64,000 nt of DNA, taken from the NCBI GenBank assembly GCA_038400315.1, contig CP151667.1, forward strand, positions 5,095,174 through 5,159,173, read 5' to 3'. The notes under the pieces are model-generated. The model made no database searches. It saw nothing but the letters and a program-made list of their open reading frames with translations, and was not told where the DNA came from. The position numbers and the translations under genes are program-made. Source of the DNA: Isosphaeraceae bacterium EP7. Lineage in GTDB: Bacteria; Planctomycetota; Planctomycetia; Isosphaerales; Isosphaeraceae. Positions 52,718-60,992 of this stretch are shown here, in pieces (position 1 is the stretch's first letter; each line of letters begins with the position of its first letter).

Positions 52718-54988
52718 ATGAAACTTCCTCTCCTGGCCTCGATCATCAGCCTCTCGCTCGCGGGGCTCTCCGCGGCGTCCGAGCCGATCCCGGTGAATCT
52801 GCCGAAACGGACGACGCCGGTCAGCTACGCCAACGATGTGGCCGACCTGCTCGCGGGCAAGTGCGTCGGCTGCCACAGCGAGGGCTCGGCCGGCGGAAAG
52901 CTCGTGATGGAAGACGTCGCCTCGATGCTTAAAGGGGGCAAACGAGGCCCGGCCCTGGTCGCGGGTAAGGCGGACGAGAGCCTCCTCTTCACGATGTCAG
53001 CGCATCGCGTCGAGCCGTCGATGCCCCCCGCGGACAAGAAGGACTCCAAGCCGCTGACCTCCGATGAGTTGGGGCTGCTCAAGCTCTGGATCGACGGCGG
53101 GGCTCTGGATGATTCCGACGCCGAGGGCAAGGCGCCCGAGTCGCTCGTGCTGGGCTCGCTGCCTCCGGGCGTTCAGCCAATCGTGGCCGTGGACATGACC
53201 GCCGACGGGGCCCGCATCGCCGCGGGTCGTGCGAACGTGGTCCACGTCTTCGACGCCGACTCCGGCATGGAGATCGTCTCGCTGGGCGGTCATCAGGACA
53301 TCATCCAGTCGATCCGCTACAGCCCCGACGGCTCGATGCTTGCGGCGGGGAGTTACCAGATCGTCACCCTCTGGAGGACTCCCCGCGGGGCCCTCAAAAA
53401 GACGATGACCGGGCACACCGACGATGTCAATGCCCTGGCAATCTCGGCCGACGGCAACGTCGCCTACTCGGCCGGCTTGGACAAGACGATCCGCGCCTGG
53501 ACGGTCGCCGATGGCAAGGAGACGCGGAAGATCGACCACCCTGCGGCGCAGGTGCTCGCCCTCGCCCTTTCGCCCGACGGCCTGACCCTCCTGACCGGCG
53601 GCGGTGACGGCATCCTTCGTCTCATCACCTTGGCCGACGGCAAGGAGCGTCTCGCCTTGAAGGGGCACGCCGGTCCGGTGCACGACGTCGCCTTCCTGCC
53701 CGACGGGTTGCGGGTCGCCAGCGTCTCCGAGGATGGGACCGGGCGGATCTGGGAGCTTCCCGCCGAGGGTGAAGTGCCCGGCACGCCGATCGTGCTGAAC
53801 GGCCACAAAGGCCCGGTGAGGGCCCTGGTCCTCAGCAAGGATGGTCGGCGGATCTTCACAGGAGGGGACGACCACTCGATTCGCTCATGGCGCACGTTTC
53901 AAGGCGAAGCCGCAACGACTTATGGCGGGCATATCGGTCCGGTTCGTGCGCTCACACTCTCGCCCGACGGCAAAGTATTGCTCAGCGGTTCTGCGGATCG
54001 GTCGGCCAGGCTGCATGACGTCGCCAGCGGGAAAAGCCTCTCGACTCTAGGAGGGCATCCGGGCGAGGTGAATTCGGTCGCGTTCTCGCCGGACGGCAGC
54101 CGGGTGGCGACTGCGGGTGCTCAGGGAGGGGTCAAGGTCTGGGAGACGGCCACCGGCTTGGGGGTGATCGCCTTCGGCCACGCCGAGCCCGGCGTGAAGG
54201 AGGTCAAGCCGATCCGCAAGGTCGCGTTCACCGGACAGGGGACTCTGGTCACGGCCTCGGCGGAGAAGACCCTGAAGTCGTGGGCGTTCGAGGGGACGTG
54301 GTCGGCGATGAAGACGCTCGGCCCGCACGTCTTCCGTGTCCTGGCACTGGACTTCAGTCCCGACGGGACGCTCCTCGCCGCGGGAGGGGGGGAACCGTCG
54401 AGGTCGGGTGAGGTGAAGGTCTGGGAGGTGAACAAGGGGATGCTCGTCCGGTCGATGGACGAGCTGCACAGCGACACCGTCTTCGGTGTCCGCTTCAGCC
54501 CCGACGGTTCGCTTCTGGCCACGGGGTCCGCCGACAAGTTCCTCAAAGTGAGTCGTTTGCTAGGTGGGAAGGATGTTCGGATGTTTGAAGGGCACACGCA
54601 TCATGTGCTGGCCGTTGACTGGGACAAGGAGGGGAAGAGGCTCGTGACGGGCGGCGCGGACAACGTCATGAAGGTCTGGGACCTGGACTCGGGCGAGCAA
54701 CTCAGGACCGCGACACCGGCCGGGAAGCAGATCACAGCGGTGCGCTGGGTCCCGGGTAAGCCGACCCTGATCGCCGCTTCGGGCGATACGAACGTCCGGG
54801 CCTGGAACTCGGAGAATGGCGCGATCGAGCGGACATTCGCCGGCGAGTCCGACTACGTCTTTGGCGTGGCGACCTCGGCCGACGGGTCGCGCATCGCCGC
54901 CGGGGGGGCAGATGGGGTGCTCCTCATCTGGGATGCGAAGGACGGGCGAATCGTCCGCAAGATCGATCCGCCGGCGCCTTCACCCTGA
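52718..54988 (+). CDS. Secreted WD40 protein with PSCyt1-type cytochrome (second copy)
   Basis: A 756-residue relative of the protein at 15561-17924, but without the long coiled-coil tail. The signal peptide is LPLLASIISLSLAGLSAAS. The cytochrome domain has CVGCH at 49-53 and ends with SMPPADKKDSKP and LLKLWIDGG. Two WD40 propellers' worth of repeats follow (for example ISADGNVAYSAGLDKTIRAW, FSPDGSRVATAGAQGGVKVW and TSADGSRIAAGGADGVLLIW). ATG 52718 has GAGG eight bases upstream; 52697 is an alternative with AGGAAG. It is likely co-transcribed with the PPC gene. The function is unknown. Confidence 0.88.
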   Translation: MKLPLLASIISLSLAGLSAASEPIPVNLPKRTTPVSYANDVADLLAGKCVGCHSEGSAGGKLVMEDVASMLKGGKRGPALVAGKADESLLFTMSAHRVEPSMPPADKKDSKPLTSDELGLLKLWIDGGALDDSDAEGKAPESLVLGSLPPGVQPIVAVDMTADGARIAAGRANVVHVFDADSGMEIVSLGGHQDIIQSIRYSPDGSMLAAGSYQIVTLWRTPRGALKKTMTGHTDDVNALAISADGNVAYSAGLDKTIRAWTVADGKETRKIDHPAAQVLALALSPDGLTLLTGGGDGILRLITLADGKERLALKGHAGPVHDVAFLPDGLRVASVSEDGTGRIWELPAEGEVPGTPIVLNGHKGPVRALVLSKDGRRIFTGGDDHSIRSWRTFQGEAATTYGGHIGPVRALTLSPDGKVLLSGSADRSARLHDVASGKSLSTLGGHPGEVNSVAFSPDGSRVATAGAQGGVKVWETATGLGVIAFGHAEPGVKEVKPIRKVAFTGQGTLVTASAEKTLKSWAFEGTWSAMKTLGPHVFRVLALDFSPDGTLLAAGGGEPSRSGEVKVWEVNKGMLVRSMDELHSDTVFGVRFSPDGSLLATGSADKFLKVSRLLGGKDVRMFEGHTHHVLAVDWDKEGKRLVTGGADNVMKVWDLDSGEQLRTATPAGKQITAVRWVPGKPTLIAASGDTNVRAWNSENGAIERTFAGESDYVFGVATSADGSRIAAGGADGVLLIWDAKDGRIVRKIDPPAPSP

Positions 54989-55254
54989 TCATCTGCCCCT
55001 GAGGTCGCCCATCGAAGGGGGACTTCGCGAGTTTCGCCGGGCGGCCCCTGGATCTCGAAGGCGTTTCGTGTCGCCGCCGAATCCGGAGCCATGGGCCAGG
55101 CCCTGGACACAGGTTGGCCGCTGGCCTAGGATTCGCTAGAACTTCGGGTTGACTCACCCTGCCGCGGGCGAGTCTGCGGCGGGGCCCGAACCCCTGTGAC
55201 GCGCGGACGGCCGACCCTGGTCGAACCGACAGTCCATGTCAGGGGAAACGCACC

Positions 55255-56100
55255 ATGGATAAGGCGCTCATCGTCGAGGACGATCTCGACCAGGCCGAGA
55301 TCCTCGGCCGTCTCCTGAGGCATCGAAACCTCGAACCGATCCTGGCCCACGACGGTCGGACGGGCCTGAAGCTCGCCGCAGAGCTTTCTCCGGACGTGAT
55401 CCTGCTCGACCTGATGCTCCCCGACACCGACGGGTTTCTCGTCTGTCAGGAGTTAAGACGCGACCCTCGGACGACCCGGACCCCGGTCGTCATGGTCACC
55501 GCACTTGACGATGCTCAGCATCGGGCTCGTGGATTTCGGGTCGGTGCAAATGCCTACCTGACTAAGCCTTACGACGCCGATTCGCTTTACCAGGCCGTCG
55601 ATCTAGCCAGGTCCTGGAGGAAAGACCTCGACCGGCGGCGGGTCGACGGCGAGATCGTCGTCGAGCTGGACAACGAGCCTGCGTTCCTCGCCGAGGTGAA
55701 CGATTTCTTGATGGGCCTGCGTCTGGCCACCCCGCTGATGCCCGAGCAGGTCTCTCAGCTGCGGCAGGCCCTGATGGAGATGGGACAGAATGCGATCGAG
55801 TGGGGAAACCGTCACCGGTCGGAAGCGCTTGTGCAGATTGTCTATCGAGTTTATCACGATCGGGTCGAGATCCTGGTGAGCGACGAGGGCGAAGGATTCG
55901 ACCGCGAGGATCTTCCCCACGCGGCCTCGCCCGACGACCCGTTGAGTCACATGGACGTGCGCGAGAAATTAGGTCTTCGGGACGGCGGATTTGGGATGAT
56001 GATCAGTCGAGGGATGGTCGATGACCTCGTTTATAACGAGGCCGGAAACCAGGTCACGCTTGTCAAGCGATTCCGCGCCGACTCGGTCCACTCGGGCTAA
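55255..56100 (+). CDS. Response regulator with C-terminal HATPase (anti-sigma-factor-like) domain
   Basis: A 281-residue fusion of a receiver (acidic pair EDD near residue 8, phospho-Asp52 in LLDLMLPDTDG, Lys in TKPYDADSL) with a RsbW-like HATPase domain (EMGQNAIEWGNRHRSEALVQI N box near 175-180 and VSDEGEGFDRED as the G1-type box). No HisKA is present, so this is not a histidine kinase; the output may be a Ser/Thr kinase on an anti-sigma antagonist or an ATP-binding switch. It lies 87 bp before a receiver-kinase gene. Confidence 0.88.
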   Translation: MDKALIVEDDLDQAEILGRLLRHRNLEPILAHDGRTGLKLAAELSPDVILLDLMLPDTDGFLVCQELRRDPRTTRTPVVMVTALDDAQHRARGFRVGANAYLTKPYDADSLYQAVDLARSWRKDLDRRRVDGEIVVELDNEPAFLAEVNDFLMGLRLATPLMPEQVSQLRQALMEMGQNAIEWGNRHRSEALVQIVYRVYHDRVEILVSDEGEGFDREDLPHAASPDDPLSHMDVREKLGLRDGGFGMMISRGMVDDLVYNEAGNQVTLVKRFRADSVHSG

Positions 56101-56187
56101 TTCCGGGCCCTTCGCTTGATAAACGGGCCGCCGCGCGTCAAGCTCGTTGGTCCCATCGCTCTCCCTCGGAGTCGAGGTCACAGGGAC

Positions 56188-57465
56188 ATGACCGGCCCAC
56201 GCCCCACACTCTTGGTCGTCGACGACGAGCCTGAGGTCTTGCGCTCGATGCAGGACCTCTTCCGGCCCGATTATCGCGTGATCGCGTTCGAAGGAGGCCA
56301 GGCCGCCCTCGAAGCGATGGCGGCCGAGCCCGACGTGCACGTCATCATCTCCGATCAGCAGATGCCTCGCATGTCGGGCGTGGAGTTCCTCCGCAGGGCC
56401 AGACTGATTCACCCTCAGGCCACCCGACTGTTGATGACCGGCTTCGCTGACATCCGGGCCGTCATCGGCGCGATCAACGAAGGGGGAGTCTTCCGCTACA
56501 TCACCAAGCCGTGCGACCCCGATGAGCTCATCGGCCTGGTCCGACAGGGGGTCGAGCAGCATAACCTGATCACCGAGCGGACGCGGCTCGTCGACGACCT
56601 GACGCGGACGAATGCCAGCCTGGTCGAGGCCAATCGACTGAAGACGGCGTTCATCGAGGTGGCCAGTCACGAGCTCAATACGCCGGTTGCCGTGGTCCTG
56701 GGGATGAGCGAGCTCTGGCGGATGTCCCAGGGCAAGGAGGCGACGAAGGCCGAACGCGACTGGGTCGACCGGATCCACGCCGCCGGCAAGCGCCTCGCCG
56801 GCTCTGTCGAGCGTATGTTGAAGCTGCTGCGTGCCGACCGTTTCGACCGAACTCTGGACATCCAGGAAGTCGACCTCGGATCGCTCCTGGATCGTTCTCT
56901 GGCCGACCTCGACCCCTTCCTCAGGGCCCGTCATCAGCATGTGGTCGTGAATGCCGACCGTTTGGGATCGGCCGAGGTGGACCCTGCGAAGATGCACGAC
57001 GTCTTCGCCAACTTGATCGTCAATGCGATCAAGTTCACGGCCGACGGCGGCACGATTCGGGTCGATGCCTGCGACGTCGGCGGGAACGCCGTCAAGTTCA
57101 CGGTGATCGACGAGGGAATCGGCATCTGCGCCGACGATCGCCCGCATCTCTTCGAGCCGTTCTTTACCGGCTACGACACGATGCACCACTCCTCGGGCGA
57201 CTTCCAGTACTGCAAGAAGGGGATCGGCCTGGGCCTCTGCCTGGTCAAGGCCTTCGTCGAGTTGCACGGTGGCCATGTCGCCGTGATCAGCAAGCCCGGC
57301 GAAGGCTCGACCTTCTCCTTCACGATTCCCAGGAAGCAGAAATCCTACTCGATCGAGCCGACACCCGCCGCGGCCTCGTTGCCGCTTGCCTCCTCGGTTA
57401 ACCGGTCGACATCGCCGGAGAAGCCCGACGTGCTTCGAGTTGGCCTGGCATCCACGATCCGCTGA
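56188..57465 (+). CDS. Hybrid: N-terminal receiver plus HisKA/HATPase kinase
   Basis: A 425-residue cytoplasmic protein. The receiver has VVDDEPEV, phospho-Asp56 in [12 protein letters not shown] and [19 protein letters not shown], close to the RpfG-type receivers. A short helical linker leads to HisKA with His161 in [13 protein letters not shown] and HATPase motifs [23 protein letters not shown] and [11 protein letters not shown]. The receiver-first order points to a kinase controlled by an upstream phospho-relay, perhaps the neighbouring RR-HATPase. It has no membrane segment. Confidence 0.92.
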   Translation: MTGPRPTLLVVDDEPEVLRSMQDLFRPDYRVIAFEGGQAALEAMAAEPDVHVIISDQQMPRMSGVEFLRRARLIHPQATRLLMTGFADIRAVIGAINEGGVFRYITKPCDPDELIGLVRQGVEQHNLITERTRLVDDLTRTNASLVEANRLKTAFIEVASHELNTPVAVVLGMSELWRMSQGKEATKAERDWVDRIHAAGKRLAGSVERMLKLLRADRFDRTLDIQEVDLGSLLDRSLADLDPFLRARHQHVVVNADRLGSAEVDPAKMHDVFANLIVNAIKFTADGGTIRVDACDVGGNAVKFTVIDEGIGICADDRPHLFEPFFTGYDTMHHSSGDFQYCKKGIGLGLCLVKAFVELHGGHVAVISKPGEGSTFSFTIPRKQKSYSIEPTPAAASLPLASSVNRSTSPEKPDVLRVGLASTIR

Positions 57466-57510
57466 TTCTTCGGGTGGGTTGATCATGGCCAGTCGTGTGG
57501 CCTCCGACCC

Positions 57511-58029
57511 TCAGGTTGATTCGGCCTGCGGAGGGGTCGCCGGCAGGTTGCTCGTGATGTAGTCGCGGAGATAACGCAGGAAGATGGGGAGCCCTTCGGC
57601 GTCCCAGGCGGACTCGATGGCTTCCTTGTAGCGTTGATTCTCGGATTGGAGTGCCCGGAAGCGATCGGCCTCGGGGCTGTCCGGGTCGATGAGCTGGACC
57701 TGGTCGTGGGTATTCACCGAGAGCAAGAAGCCTGCGGCATTGGGCCAGGGCTGGATCTGCAGCTTCATGTGGGGATAAGCGGCATTGCCCAGCCGCAAGG
57801 CACGAATCGTCACCGGCACCTCGCGGGTCCGGCCCGGTCGTTCGAACTGGGGGAGGTTGAGCAGCTCGCAGGCCTCCAGGTCGGATGGCCACTCGATCCG
57901 CCGCTTCACGGATGCGGGCAGTGCCGCTCCGGCATAGGCGACACGGAGGAAGGTATCGACTGCCTGCCGGAGCAGATCAACGCGAAGACCCTGGAAATCG
58001 GCGGGTTGGTTCGGGCTAGCGGTATCCAT
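57511..58029 (-). CDS. Hypothetical protein
   Basis: I do not recognise this 172-residue protein. It is cytoplasmic, with LRQAVDTFLRVAYAG near the N-terminus, a central TREVPVTIRALRLGNAAYPHMKLQIQ beta-rich part, and a C-terminal helical stretch (RFRALQSENQRYKEAIESAWDAEG) ending in LPIFLRYLRDYI. The codon use is like its neighbours. It is an isolated minus gene. It converges with the kinase gene. No regulatory sign is seen in the 205 bp up to aldose 1-epimerase. Confidence 0.65.
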   Translation of the reverse strand: MDTASPNQPADFQGLRVDLLRQAVDTFLRVAYAGAALPASVKRRIEWPSDLEACELLNLPQFERPGRTREVPVTIRALRLGNAAYPHMKLQIQPWPNAAGFLLSVNTHDQVQLIDPDSPEADRFRALQSENQRYKEAIESAWDAEGLPIFLRYLRDYITSNLPATPPQAEST

Positions 58030-58234
58030 GGAACGTCCCTTGGCCGGCAGCCCCCGCCACGCGGACGGACACTCGCTGGAATGGTCCTCGGCCGGTCGGT
58101 CGATATGGCGGGCGAAAGAGCGGCGCCACCGCCCTTCCCCATCCGCCTCTATCCATCATAGCGCCCATCGGCGACATCGACCATTCTCCTGACCATGAAA
58201 ACTGCCGGAGTGTCGATTTCCGCCGCGAGTCGCG

Positions 58235-59227
58235 TTACCCGACGGTCTGGAAGACAACTTTGAACGTGGCCATCTCGCCGTGCCCGAGGACGCGTAATCC
58301 GGCGTCGACACCCTTCGTCTGGAGATTGATCGCGTCAGTCGTCTGCGTGTAAGGTTCGAGCGAGATGACGTCGCCATCTCCCGGAGGCGTGTAGACGACC
58401 AACTCGCGGAATCCCTTGTCGAAGCTCAGGTGGAACTCGGCACCCAGTGCTTCGTCGACGAGCTTGCAGGTGCATGTGTCGCCCTCGAAGGCCAGGCCGG
58501 TGAGAACATCATCGAGCTTCAGGCCCTTGATCGGCTGGCCCGCGCGGAAGTCAAGGCCGGCGGGGACGTCGACGATCTTGCCGGTGGGCAGGAACTGATC
58601 CAGCTCCCAGAATTTGGACGCGGGGACAATGACCTTGGTCCTGGCCTGGTCCCCGCCGTCGGTGAATGGGAGGTGGAAGTAGGGATGGAAACCGAGCCCG
58701 AACGGGAACGGCTGGGCGGTCGGATTGGAGACCTCGGCCTCCAGGGTGAGCGTCCGTCCATTGAGCGTGTAGCGGATGGAGAGCACGCCATCCGTGGGCC
58801 AGTTGGGCTGCATCGCGGGCGAATTCTTGCTGATCTGGTATCGACCGGCGATCGTGGCCCCCGCATCCGTGACCTTGGCCTCGACGACATCCCAGGGGTC
58901 GGAGATGGCAAAGCCGTGAATGGCGTTGGAACCGTTGGTGGCGGGGAGCGTGTAGTCTTTCCCGCCGTAGGAGTACTTGGCGTCGCGGATGCGGTTGGGG
59001 AACGGGAAGAGGATGGGGATCCCGTTGCGGCCGAAATCTCTCGGCTTATTCGGGAAGTCGGGATAGGAGGAGAGGATTGGGCGGAGGTGGCCCCCGACGG
59101 GAAGTTTCAGGTCGAAGAGGTTGAAGCCCGACTCGGGGAGGATCGACGCCGAGGCGCCTGTGGTCGTGTCGCGCAGGTGGTAGACCTTGCGTCCCGATCG
59201 AACCTCTTCGGAAACCTGGAACGCCAT
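58235..59227 (-). CDS. Aldose 1-epimerase family protein
   Basis: A 330-residue galactose-mutarotase-fold protein that would interconvert the alpha and beta anomers of aldoses. Core elements are FGRNGIPILFPFPNRIRD (sugar-binding Arg), NAIHGFAISDPWDVV with the catalytic His, GLGFHPYFHLPF (second His) and, late, ISLEPYTQTTDAIN with the likely general-base Glu. The start is ATG 59227 with AGGAG six bases upstream. It is divergent from the dehydrogenase gene, 99 bp away, and may belong to the same sugar functions as RbsD. Confidence 0.92.
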   Translation of the reverse strand: MAFQVSEEVRSGRKVYHLRDTTTGASASILPESGFNLFDLKLPVGGHLRPILSSYPDFPNKPRDFGRNGIPILFPFPNRIRDAKYSYGGKDYTLPATNGSNAIHGFAISDPWDVVEAKVTDAGATIAGRYQISKNSPAMQPNWPTDGVLSIRYTLNGRTLTLEAEVSNPTAQPFPFGLGFHPYFHLPFTDGGDQARTKVIVPASKFWELDQFLPTGKIVDVPAGLDFRAGQPIKGLKLDDVLTGLAFEGDTCTCKLVDEALGAEFHLSFDKGFRELVVYTPPGDGDVISLEPYTQTTDAINLQTKGVDAGLRVLGHGEMATFKVVFQTVG

Positions 59228-59326
59228 GGTAGGCTCCTGATAGAGATCGGTCACTTGGAAGTCGCCTCACCTGACGAGTCGGGCGCGAGGAAGTGCAGGG
59301 ATCCAATTCCTGGCGGGAGGCTCGCC

Positions 59327-60376
59327 GTGCCGACGATTGCAGCCGCGGAGTTGACCGAATTTGCCCAGTCGATGTTCGCCGCCGCGGGCGTCCCGCCCGG
59401 GGACGCGCGGGTGGTGGCGGAGGGCCTCGTCGGCGCGAACCTGCGCGGTCACGACTCGCACGGCGTGATGCGGGTTCCGCAGTATATCGAGTTCCTCCGA
59501 GAGGGGCACTATCGCCTCGGTGTCGACCTGATCGTCGAGCATGAGACGGCCGCCGCGGTCACTTGTGACGGCCAGTGGGGCTTCGGGCAGGTGCAGGCGC
59601 ACCGGCTGCTTGGGAAGATTCTGCCCAAGGCAAAGGCCCTGGGCATTGCCGCGGGGACGGCCAGGAACTGCGGGCATATCGGCCGACTTGGCGAATATGC
59701 CGAGCGCGCCGCCGAATCGGGGATCGCCCTGATCGCCACGGTGAACAACAACGGATCGGGCCAGCGCGTGGCCCCACCCGGTGGCCTCGAAGGGCGACTG
59801 GGGACGAACCCGCTCTGCGTGGGGATTCCGACCGAGGACGGACCGGTCGTGCTCGACTTCGGCACCAGCGTGGCAGCCGAGGGGAAGGTCCGGGTTTACG
59901 CGATCAATGAGGCGCAGACTCCCGACGGCTGGCTGTTTGATTCCGATGGCAAGCCGACGAACGACCCGAACGTGCTCTATCGGGCGCCGTTCGGGACCCT
60001 CAGGCCAATGGGCGGCGATCAGGCGTACAAAGGGTTCGGACTGGCCCTGGTACTCGACATGCTGGCCGGCGGTCTCACCGGCGGTCGGGTCGCGCACGAG
60101 GGGGCCCCACCGCCACGCGGAAACAACGTGGTTTTCCTGGCGCTCGATCCCGGGCTATTCGCCGGGCGTGACGCCCTGATCGAGCAGGCAACCTCGCTGG
60201 CGCACTATGTCCGCGGGACTCCGCGTGCGGAGGGTGTCGAGGCGATCCTGCTCCCGGGCGACCCGGAGCGGATTGTGTTGGAGCGAAGGCTCGCCGAAGG
60301 GATCCCGATCGCGCCGGCGCACTGGGCAAGGCTCGCCGAGCTGGCGTTGCAACTCGGCGTGACCCCGCCGGCCTGA
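59327..60376 (+). CDS. Malate/L-lactate dehydrogenase family (YlbC/YiaK type) oxidoreductase
   Basis: A 349-residue NAD(P)-dependent dehydrogenase of the LDH2/MDH2 family, not related to classical MDH. Typical segments are LRGHDSHGVMRVPQYIEFL (the catalytic His), NCGHIGRLGEYAERA, TVNNNGSG, GTNPLCVGIPTEDGP and YKGFGLALVLDMLAGGLTGG. Members oxidise 2-hydroxy acids such as malate, lactate, ureidoglycolate or 2,3-diketogulonate. The GTG start at 59327 has GGAGG six bases upstream. The frame extends far upstream but that is on the opposite-strand epimerase gene. Confidence 0.93.
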   Translation: MPTIAAAELTEFAQSMFAAAGVPPGDARVVAEGLVGANLRGHDSHGVMRVPQYIEFLREGHYRLGVDLIVEHETAAAVTCDGQWGFGQVQAHRLLGKILPKAKALGIAAGTARNCGHIGRLGEYAERAAESGIALIATVNNNGSGQRVAPPGGLEGRLGTNPLCVGIPTEDGPVVLDFGTSVAAEGKVRVYAINEAQTPDGWLFDSDGKPTNDPNVLYRAPFGTLRPMGGDQAYKGFGLALVLDMLAGGLTGGRVAHEGAPPPRGNNVVFLALDPGLFAGRDALIEQATSLAHYVRGTPRAEGVEAILLPGDPERIVLERRLAEGIPIAPAHWARLAELALQLGVTPPA

Positions 60377-60425
60377 TCGCGGGAAGGCCGGCTCAAGGAG
60401 GCGGAGAACGATGCAACGACGTCCT

Positions 60426-60821
60426 TCAGAAGGCGCTTCCGCAGAGGATCCGGATGTTGGCGTAGGGGGTAAATTCGGCGGTGCGGATGACCCCCTTCAC
60501 GGCCAGCGACTGCTCCTTGAATTCGTGGTGCGGGACTTCGTCGATATCGACGTCGCCGAGCATCTTGACGACTTCCTGATACAGCTTCGGGCTGAACTCG
60601 GTCATCTCGGAGGCGATCGATACGGCCTCGATGACCAGCTCCTCGGCGACGGCCCGGAGGACGTCGAGGAAGCGGGGGATTCCGGGGGTCAGGGTGAGGT
60701 CGATGACGTGTCCGTCGGGCGGGAGCGGATATCCGGCATCCACGATCAGGAGTTCGTCGGTATGGCCCAGCTCGGCTAGAAGCGAGCAGATCGACGGGTT
60801 GAGGATGCCACCTTTTTTCAT
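60426..60821 (-). CDS. RbsD/FucU-type sugar pyranase (mutarotase)
   Basis: A 131-residue RbsD/FucU protein that interconverts pyranose and furanose forms of ribose or the anomers of fucose. The conserved His20 (LAELGH), Asp28 in LLIVDAGYPLP and the C-terminal RTAEFTPYANIRILCG are all in place. It is a stand-alone gene with no ribose operon around it. It converges with the dehydrogenase gene. Which sugar it acts on is not determined. Confidence 0.93.
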   Translation of the reverse strand: MKKGGILNPSICSLLAELGHTDELLIVDAGYPLPPDGHVIDLTLTPGIPRFLDVLRAVAEELVIEAVSIASEMTEFSPKLYQEVVKMLGDVDIDEVPHHEFKEQSLAVKGVIRTAEFTPYANIRILCGSAF

Positions 60822-60992
60822 CGGACCAGATCCTCGTTCGCTTCGCGATTACCGGGCTGGGGCACCGCGGACGGCCCCATGCGGGCTGGCCAGGATGCCC
60901 AAGGGCTCAACCAGTGTAGCGGGTTTACCCCGCCGGGGCCACAATGACCCCGTGCCCCGATGTGCCGAAGCCCCCAAGGACTCGGAGACTTC

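Noticed and set aside
57466-57510. GGCC/GGCC pairing as a terminator between the kinase and hypothetical genes
   Set aside because: Stem too short and no T-run.
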